Source: Planctomycetaceae bacterium
GTDB lineage: Bacteria > Planctomycetota > Planctomycetia > Pirellulales > UBA1268
Direction of reading: 5' to 3'
Length of the DNA stretch: 12,483 nt
Assembly: GCA_009691925.1 (NCBI GenBank)
Contig: SIAG01000075.1
Span: 1-12,483, forward strand
Shown: positions 7,019 through 12,483 of the stretch, in pieces
Layout of the letters: each line of letters begins with the position of its first letter
How positions within the stretch are numbered: the first letter of the stretch is position 1
Position numbers and translations under genes: made by a program
Notes under the pieces: model-generated
What the model was told of the DNA's origin: nothing
Seen by the model: only the letters and a program-made list of their open reading frames with translations
Databases searched by the model: none

Positions 7019-8188
7019 ATGGCCCCCACAGAGCCGTTCCCCCCCATGCCCGATCCGGCCGATCCACGCCGCCCCGCAGCCCACTGGGCACCACCGGCCC
7101 CGCTCCTGCTGGCAGGGCAGATCGACCGGCTCCGCGGAGGCGGCCATCCGGCGGCGGCCGACGTTGAGGCGCTCGTCACCGGAGTGCTCGCGGGAGATAT
7201 CGACCTCGACACCTTCGGGGAGTGGCTCGTGGCCCTCGCCGACGTCGGGGAGACGAACGCCGAAATCTCCGGTGTCGCCGCGGCCCTCCGCAGCCGGATG
7301 GTGCGTGTGCCGCATGCCCTGCCGGTCGTCGCCGACACCTGCGGCACCGGTGGCGATGGGTCGGGCTCGTTCAACATCTCCTCCGCCGCGGCGATCGTCG
7401 TGGCGGGGGCCGGTCTGCCGGTGGCAAAGCATGGCAACCGGGCCGTCTCAAGCCGCACCGGCTCGGCCGACGTCCTCGAGCGGCTCGGGGTCCGCGTCGA
7501 TGGGCCCCCGTCCCTTGCGGCCGCCTGCCTCGCCGACCTCGGCCTCGCCTTCTGCTTCGCCCCCACCCACCATCCGGCGATGGCCCGCGTCGGCCCGCTG
7601 CGCCGGGCCCTCGGCCGGCCGACGGTCTTCAATCTCGTCGGCCCGCTGTGCAATCCGGCCGGGGCGACCGTTCAGGTGATCGGGGTCGGCCGGTCTGCCG
7701 TCCGTCACGCCATGGCAGAAGCAGCTATTCTCGGTGGGGCCAGGCGCGTGCTCATCGTCTCCAGCCCGCTGGCAATCGAAGCGCCGCATGGTTCCCCCAC
7801 CGGTTCAGCGACGCTCGACGAAGTCAGCCTCTTCGGCATCACCGAGGTCATCGACGTCGGGCCCGAAGGCACGCGCGAGCTACGGTGGAGCCCCGAGGAT
7901 TTCGGCTTGGCCACAAGTCCGGTCGCCGAGCTTGCCCGGCTCGAGGTGAGCGGGCCCGACGAGAGTGCCGCCGCGATCCGCGCCGTGCTCGCCGGGGAGT
8001 CGGGGCCGCGCCGGGATGTCGTCGTGCTGAATGCCGCGGCAACCCTCTGGGCCGCCGGTCTGGCCGCGTCGCTCCCCGCCGCCCGGGCCCTTGCCGAGCG
8101 CGCCATTGACGATGGCTCCGCCGCTGCAAAGCTCGCCGCGCTCGTCGCGCGGTCAAACCACCCCGTGGCCCCGTCGGTCGATCCCTGA
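7019..8188 (+). CDS. trpD: anthranilate phosphoribosyltransferase
   Basis: The enzyme transfers phosphoribose from PRPP to anthranilate, the second step of tryptophan synthesis from chorismate. Seen: the PRPP loop CGTGGDGSGSFNISS (108-122), KHGNRAVSSRTGSADVLE (137-154), FAPTHHPAM (180-188), VFNLVGPLCNPA (203-214), and the acidic pair DE (267-268) of the metal site. The protein is 389 residues, longer than the usual 330-350. The excess is a proline-rich N-terminus (a second ATG at 7046 would remove nine residues) and an enlarged loop SPTGSAT just before the DE pair. No strong Shine-Dalgarno is visible at either ATG. No other trp gene is in the window, so trpD is unlinked here. It is divergent from the nucleoside hydrolase gene across a 115-base spacer. 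Confidence 0.94.
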   Translation: MAPTEPFPPMPDPADPRRPAAHWAPPAPLLLAGQIDRLRGGGHPAAADVEALVTGVLAGDIDLDTFGEWLVALADVGETNAEISGVAAALRSRMVRVPHALPVVADTCGTGGDGSGSFNISSAAAIVVAGAGLPVAKHGNRAVSSRTGSADVLERLGVRVDGPPSLAAACLADLGLAFCFAPTHHPAMARVGPLRRALGRPTVFNLVGPLCNPAGATVQVIGVGRSAVRHAMAEAAILGGARRVLIVSSPLAIEAPHGSPTGSATLDEVSLFGITEVIDVGPEGTRELRWSPEDFGLATSPVAELARLEVSGPDESAAAIRAVLAGESGPRRDVVVLNAAATLWAAGLAASLPAARALAERAIDDGSAAAKLAALVARSNHPVAPSVDP

Positions 8189-8229
8189 TCCCCGATGCCT
8201 GTTCCCCTCCCACCCTGAAGGCCAGCCCG

Positions 8230-10785
8230 ATGGAATCCGATCTCATCCAGATCAGGCCGCTCCGTTCCCCATCGGCTACCGTCCCGGGGCTCGACGTGCT
8301 CCCCGGGAACGCCCCCTCCGCGGCGGAGACATCGTGCTGCGGTGGAGGGTCGGCCCCAGCGTCGGGGAGCGACGCACACGACCACAGCCACGCACCCATG
8401 CCCGCCGCTGGCGGCTCCTGTTGCGGGGGCTCTGGCAGCCAACCATCGATCGTGTTGCCATCGGCAGCGATCGTCAAGCCGTGCTGCGCGAAAGCGGATA
8501 TCGGTGAGCTCGGATGGACCTGCCCGATGCACCCCCAGGTGATGAGGGCAAAGCCTGGTGAGTGTCCGATCTGCGGGATGCCGCTGGAGCCGATCGGTCA
8601 GGATCCCAGCGACGTGGCGGAGGCAGCGAACGAACGACGACGGCTGTGGATCTGTGGCGTGTTGGCGGCGATCCTGATGGCGGTGGCGATGGTCGGCATG
8701 GCCGGCCACGGCCACGGCGGCGAGCATGGTGGTGGGGGATTCCTCGCCCGGCTGGTCGCACTCGCCGGGGGCACCTGGGGCAACTGGCTGCAGTTGCTGC
8801 TCGCCACACCTATCCTCTTCTGGGGCGGTAGGCAGATCCTCGCCGGTGGGCTCGCCGGCCTCCGTCGCGGTCAGCCGACGATGTTCTCCCTGATCTCGTT
8901 CGGCGTCCTCGTGGCCTTTGCGGTGAGCGTTGTGGCGACGGTCCTCCCGGGGATCTTTCCAGCCGCCTTCCGTCGGCCGGACGGCAGCGTGGCGGTGTTC
9001 TTCGAGTCGGTGGGGATGATCATCTTCCTCGTCCTCCTCGGCCAGCTCCTCGAGACCCGCGCCCGGCGCGGCACGACCGCCGCGATCCGGGCCCTTCTCG
9101 ACCTCACGCCGCCGACCGCCGAGCGCGATCCCGGCGGCGAGATCGTGGCGCTGGCGGCCGTTCACAAAGGGGATCGGCTCCGGGTCCGCCCCGGCAGCCG
9201 CATCCCCACCGATGCCCGGATCGTGTCGGGGGAGACAACCTGCGATGAATCGCTGCTGACGGGCGAGCCGCTGCCGGTGGCCCGCGGGCCCGGCGACCGC
9301 GTCCTCGGCGGCGCGATCAACGGCCCGGCCGTCCTCGTCATCGAGGCGATCGCCGACCCGCACGACGCTCTCGTGGCCCGGATTGCCAGGCTCGTCCGCG
9401 ATGCCCACGCCAAGCGGGCACCGATCGAGCAGCTCGCCGACCGAATCTCGGCGGCGTTCGTGCCGGTAGTCCTCCTCGTCGCCCTCCTCGCCTTCGCCGG
9501 CTGGGCGATGTTCGGGCCGGAGCCGCGCCTCGCACTCGGCCTCCTCTCGGCCGTCAGTGTCCTCGTGATCGCCTGCCCCTGCGCGCTCGGCCTGGCCACG
9601 CCGCTGTCGATGACGGTGGCGATCGGCCGCGGCGCCTCGGCCGGGATCCTCGTCCGCAGTGCCGACTCCATGGAGCGGCTCTCCCGCGTGCGGACGGTGG
9701 TCCTCGACAAGACCGGCACGCTGACCCTCGGCAAGCCGCGGATCACTGCGGCGGTCGCCATGGCCGACGGCCGCATTGACGAGGCCGACTCCCCGGAAGC
9801 GCTCACAAGCGCCGCCGGAAACAACGCCCCGGCCCATCCGGCCCTCCACCAGCTCCTCCTTCACGCCGCGAGCCTCGAGGCCGGCAGCGAGCATCCCCTC
9901 GCCCACGCCTTTGCCGAAGCGGCGGCGGGCCTGTTGCTCCCTTCGGCCAGCGACGTCCGGGCTGTCGTCGGGCGCGGAATCAGCGGCCGGGTTTCCGGGA
10001 GAGAGACGCTCCTCGGCAGCGAGCGGTTTCTCGTTGAGCGCGGTATCGATCCGGCCGTGGCGCTGGCCAGTGCGCCGGCGGCCGCCGCGGCGCTCGAGCG
10101 GGCCCGTGAGGCGGGAGCGACGATCATCGCCGTCGCGGTCGCAGGCCGGTTAGCTGGGTTCTTTGCCGTCAGTGATCCCCCACGCCCCGAGGCAGCGGCG
10201 GTGATCGCTGGTCTGCGGCGGGAAGGGATCGCCGTCGAGATGCTCTCCGGCGACACCCCGCAGGCGGCCCGCCACGTCGCCAAACTTGTCGGCATCGACC
10301 GGGCCGAGGGGGGGCTTTCGCCCGAGGCCAAGGCGGAGCGGGTGATGCGGCTCCGCGACGATCTGCGGGGCGCGGGGAGCGTGGCCTTCATCGGTGACGG
10401 CGTGAATGACGCCCCGGCGCTCGCTTCAGCCGACGTCGGCGTGGCGATGGGGTCAGGGGCCGATGTTGCGATGGAGACAGCCGACCTCACGCTCCTCTCC
10501 GGCGGGCTCGCCGCGGTGCCGCGCGCGATCACCCTGGCGCGGGGAACGATGCGGAATGTCCGCCAGAATCTCCTCCTCGCCTTCATCTACAACATCCTCG
10601 CGATCCCGGTGGCGGCCGGCGTCCTCTATCCGCTCCTCGGGCATGTGACCAGCCCGATGCTCGCGGCAGCGGCGATGAGCCTCTCCTCACTGTCGGTGAT
10701 CGCCAACGCCCTGCGGCTGCGCTCGATCGATCTGACAGGGGATCCGACTGGCGGCGACGGCACGCCCGCCCACGAAGCGGCGTGA
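8230..10785 (+). CDS. copper/silver-translocating P1B-type ATPase with Cys/His-rich N-terminus
   Basis: This 851-residue membrane pump probably exports Cu(I) or Ag(I) using ATP. N-terminus: three Cys-Cys pairs (36-37, 64-65, 85-86), HDHSH (50-54), then a heavy-metal-binding motif WTCPMHPQVMRAKPGECPICGMPLEP (96-121) in place of the usual HMA (GMxCxxC) domain. Eight membrane segments fit at about 139-158, 185-200, 218-241, 258-275, 408-428, 435-458, 782-802 and 808-826. The luminal loop after segment 1 carries GHGHGGEHG. Catalytic motifs: TGE (344-346), CPC (449-451), DKTGTLT (493-499, phosphorylated D493), SEHP (553-556), GDGVNDAP (722-729). YN in segment 7 and MSLSS (816-820) in segment 8 are those of Cu(I) pumps. 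GAAGG-type ribosome site (8217-8221); 41 bases separate it from trpD. No copper regulator or chaperone gene is adjacent. Confidence 0.94.
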   Translation: MESDLIQIRPLRSPSATVPGLDVLPGNAPSAAETSCCGGGSAPASGSDAHDHSHAPMPAAGGSCCGGSGSQPSIVLPSAAIVKPCCAKADIGELGWTCPMHPQVMRAKPGECPICGMPLEPIGQDPSDVAEAANERRRLWICGVLAAILMAVAMVGMAGHGHGGEHGGGGFLARLVALAGGTWGNWLQLLLATPILFWGGRQILAGGLAGLRRGQPTMFSLISFGVLVAFAVSVVATVLPGIFPAAFRRPDGSVAVFFESVGMIIFLVLLGQLLETRARRGTTAAIRALLDLTPPTAERDPGGEIVALAAVHKGDRLRVRPGSRIPTDARIVSGETTCDESLLTGEPLPVARGPGDRVLGGAINGPAVLVIEAIADPHDALVARIARLVRDAHAKRAPIEQLADRISAAFVPVVLLVALLAFAGWAMFGPEPRLALGLLSAVSVLVIACPCALGLATPLSMTVAIGRGASAGILVRSADSMERLSRVRTVVLDKTGTLTLGKPRITAAVAMADGRIDEADSPEALTSAAGNNAPAHPALHQLLLHAASLEAGSEHPLAHAFAEAAAGLLLPSASDVRAVVGRGISGRVSGRETLLGSERFLVERGIDPAVALASAPAAAAALERAREAGATIIAVAVAGRLAGFFAVSDPPRPEAAAVIAGLRREGIAVEMLSGDTPQAARHVAKLVGIDRAEGGLSPEAKAERVMRLRDDLRGAGSVAFIGDGVNDAPALASADVGVAMGSGADVAMETADLTLLSGGLAAVPRAITLARGTMRNVRQNLLLAFIYNILAIPVAAGVLYPLLGHVTSPMLAAAAMSLSSLSVIANALRLRSIDLTGDPTGGDGTPAHEAA

Positions 10786-10814
10786 CCGCTCTCCTTCAGA
10801 ACCTGCGCAAGTCA

Positions 10815-10831
10815 GGCCGTCCCCACGGGCC
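10815..10831 (+). terminator. weak hairpin after the copper ATPase gene
   Basis: GGCCGT, a CCCC loop, then ACGGGCC can pair with a one-base bulge about 30 bases after the ATPase stop. No T-run follows, so it is not a classical intrinsic terminator. It is listed because it is the only stem in the spacer placed where a transcript end would be expected. Confidence 0.2.
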
Positions 10832-10855
10832 CACGCCGAATGTTTGCACGGCCAA

Positions 10856-10884
10856 TTGTCTCAGTGCTTGCGAGAGCATAAAAA
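10856..10884 (+). promoter_or_regulatory. possible sigma70-type promoter for the lipoxygenase-like gene
   Basis: TTGTCT (10856-10861) and TAAAAA (10879-10884) are exactly 17 bases apart, each with four of six consensus bases, inside the most AT-rich patch of the window (about 10850-10920). They lie about 90 bases before the ATG at 10973. An 8-base palindrome ATCCGGAT (10905-10912) just downstream could be an operator, but this is conjecture. Confidence 0.35.
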
Positions 10885-10961
10885 ATACTGGCTTTAATCT
10901 TCCCATCCGGATATCACAAACGAGTTGCTTTCGTCCGATCGCCGGCCGGGGGAGTTCACTT

Positions 10962-10965
10962 GGAG
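10962..10965 (+). promoter_or_regulatory. Shine-Dalgarno of the lipoxygenase-like gene
   Basis: GGAG lies seven bases before ATG 10973. Another ATG at 10966 is in a different frame that soon stops, so 10973 is the preferred start. Confidence 0.6.
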
Positions 10966-10972
10966 ATGCGCC

Positions 10973-12483
10973 ATGTTCGATCTGGACCTCGATCTACCCA
11001 ATCAAATCCCCCACGACTTCCTGACGCTCGTCGGGGCCCACTCCTGTCCCGGTGTGCCGCTGTGCGGCATCGCGGAACTGCTCGACAGCCTCGTGCGGCT
11101 CGCGGGTCGGGAAATCGAGGTTGAGCAAGCCAATAAGGGCCTGACGAACACCTACTCCATCGGCGGCACCACGGCCCGGGCGATCCAGTTCCTGTTCGGA
11201 ACGGGCCTCAAGAGCGGGGCTTTCGCCAACTTGAAACTCCTCATCGAGGCCGACCCGAGGAGCGTGCTGAAATTGATCACCCTGCACGAGCACGGTGCCC
11301 TCGGCGCTCCCGCCGCTCCGCCGCCGAACTCCCTCACCAACCTGCCGCTGGAATCCGCCCCCCAGTGGGCGATCTCGTGGACGAACTACGCGGGGGTGCA
11401 CGAGCGGTCCACCCCGCCCACGGGAGCCGACCCGCTGGATACGTTCAGTGCCGCGCTCAACCCCTCCGATCCCGCAACCGCCAGCCGGCAGTTCTGGCCG
11501 ACCATCGCCGAGTACGGGCTGGGGTACAACCTGCTCGTCCTCCAGAAGGTGCGGGGCGGGCAGTTCGCGCTCCTCAAGGCTCTCTTCGGCCCGGCTTGGG
11601 CTCCTGCCTGGGACGCCGCCGCGGCTGCCGGGCTGCTGTACGTGATCGACCTGCGGGTCTTCGAGTCGCTGCCCCCGGACACGGCGAATCAGCGGTTCAC
11701 CCCCGCCACGGTGACGCTGCTGGTGCAGGACCCCGTGACGAAGGAACTGCGCGCCGTGGCCGTGCGGGTCACGGCCCAGGGCGGCACGCAGGTGCAGGTG
11801 TACGTGGAGTCGAGCCCGGCCTGGCTGTACGGGCTCCAGGCCGCCCGGACGTCCGTCACGGTGTACGGCATCTGGCTCGGCCACGTCTACCACTGGCACA
11901 TCGTCACCGCGGCCATGTTCCTGGCCGCGGGCGAGACGCTCCCAGACGGCAGTGCGGGCACGCCGATTCACCCCATCCGGCAACTACTCGACCCCCAGTC
12001 GCAATATCTGGTTGCGTTCGACGAGGTGCTGCTGCTGCTGTGGTCCGGCGTCGCCCCACCAACCTCCGTGGCCACCTCCTGGGACTTCCTGCGGCTGATG
12101 AGCCACTTCGCCACCGGCCGCGGTTACTTCATGGACGACCCGAAGGCGACCCTCGACCGCCACGGCATCACCGAGGCCGACTTCTCGGTGCAGGCGCCGT
12201 GGGACCGATACCCGATCGTGCGGACGTTCCTCGCCGTCTGGGACGCGACGGCGGCATACGTGGCGGCGTTCGTCGATCACACCTACACGCCCGCACACCC
12301 CCCCGCCGCGGACGCCGCTCTCCAGGCGTGGGTGAGCGCCGCCGCCGACCCGAGCGTCGGGAACGTCCCGGGGCTGCCGGCTGGGGTCGGCACCAACGAC
12401 GAGTTGAAGCACCTGCTGACGAGCCTGATCTACCGTGTGACCATGCACGGCTCGGCGCGCCTCCTCTCGACCGCGAACCCCGG
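10973..12483 (+). CDS. divergent lipoxygenase-like protein (3' end outside window)
   Basis: The reading frame is open for 503 codons and runs off the window. No signal peptide or PLAT domain is seen at the start. The order of motifs recalls the lipoxygenase catalytic domain (iron dioxygenases of polyunsaturated fatty acids): SRQFWPTIAEYGLGYNLLVL (171-190), like the FxRQxLaGxNP region; LLYVIDLRVFESLP (221-234), like the LFVLDYR strand; RFTPATVTLL and ELRAVAVRV (about 241-266), like APIALF and LxPVAIQL; AWLYGLQAARTSV (283-295), like WxxAKxxV; HVYHWH (304-309), an H-x4-H that could be the first iron-ligand pair; and IHPIRQLLDP (332-341), like LHPIxxLLxPH. The expected THxxxEP after the His pair reads VTAAMFLAA. 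Near the edge, VTMHGSAR (489-496) may be the second ligand helix, with Arg where Asn is usual. The C-terminal Ile ligand, if present, is beyond the window. Assigned by eye only; moderate confidence. Confidence 0.6.
   Translation, partial: MFDLDLDLPNQIPHDFLTLVGAHSCPGVPLCGIAELLDSLVRLAGREIEVEQANKGLTNTYSIGGTTARAIQFLFGTGLKSGAFANLKLLIEADPRSVLKLITLHEHGALGAPAAPPPNSLTNLPLESAPQWAISWTNYAGVHERSTPPTGADPLDTFSAALNPSDPATASRQFWPTIAEYGLGYNLLVLQKVRGGQFALLKALFGPAWAPAWDAAAAAGLLYVIDLRVFESLPPDTANQRFTPATVTLLVQDPVTKELRAVAVRVTAQGGTQVQVYVESSPAWLYGLQAARTSVTVYGIWLGHVYHWHIVTAAMFLAAGETLPDGSAGTPIHPIRQLLDPQSQYLVAFDEVLLLLWSGVAPPTSVATSWDFLRLMSHFATGRGYFMDDPKATLDRHGITEADFSVQAPWDRYPIVRTFLAVWDATAAYVAAFVDHTYTPAHPPAADAALQAWVSAAADPSVGNVPGLPAGVGTNDELKHLLTSLIYRVTMHGSARLLSTANP

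Noticed and set aside
7705..9906. A 733-codon open frame on the - strand opposite trpD and the copper ATPase gene.
   Set aside because: It is a shadow of two well-identified + strand genes in GC-rich DNA; its translation is a low-complexity mix of Arg, Gly, Glu, Asp and His with no family motifs.
10994..12448. Long open frames on the - strand opposite the lipoxygenase-like gene (10994-11983 and 11984-12448).
   Set aside because: The products are low-complexity with no motif, while the + strand frame carries motifs in a family-like order and has a good ribosome site.
1..12483. CRISPR arrays, tRNA genes, insertion sequences, toxin-antitoxin or defence genes.
   Set aside because: No regular spaced repeats, cloverleaf-like segments, transposase motifs or terminal inverted repeats were seen; the only clear repeats are inside the Q/N-rich gene.

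Overview
This is a GC-rich chromosomal window with nine protein-coding genes, tightly packed and mostly on the + strand. The organism is most probably a planctomycete of the Pirellula/Rhodopirellula type. That is inference from the GC-rich, C-ending codon use, the GTG and TTG starts, and the style of the proteins (for example a Dus protein with GCPVRKVLGRCRGGY and GSGD motifs, and a Q/N-rich secreted lipoprotein). No rRNA, tRNA, CRISPR array, insertion sequence or phage gene was seen.

Region 1 (30-4948) looks like one operon: gnd (6-phosphogluconate dehydrogenase), an SDR oxidoreductase resembling D-mannonate oxidoreductases whose ATG overlaps the gnd stop, zwf (glucose-6-phosphate dehydrogenase), and a tRNA-dihydrouridine synthase starting at TTG behind a strong Shine-Dalgarno. 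Zwf and Gnd are the two NADPH-producing dehydrogenases of the oxidative pentose phosphate pathway. The lactonase that links them is not in the window. The SDR between them suggests sugar-acid metabolism feeding the same pool.

Region 2 (4949-6903) holds a 188-base spacer with a possible promoter, a Q/N-rich low-complexity putative lipoprotein (+), and a nucleoside-hydrolase-family protein (-). The two genes converge with only 9 bases between their stop codons. The hydrolase appears to lack part of the usual catalytic and calcium-binding set.

Region 3 (6904-10785) holds a 115-base divergent spacer, trpD (anthranilate phosphoribosyltransferase, with no other trp gene beside it), and a P1B-type copper ATPase with a Cys/His-rich N-terminus.

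Region 4 (10786-12483) is an AT-richer spacer with a candidate promoter, then a gene that stays open to the window edge. Its translation resembles the catalytic domain of lipoxygenases, but with altered metal-ligand positions. Its valine codon choice differs from the SDR in region 1. This is the most unusual item in the window.
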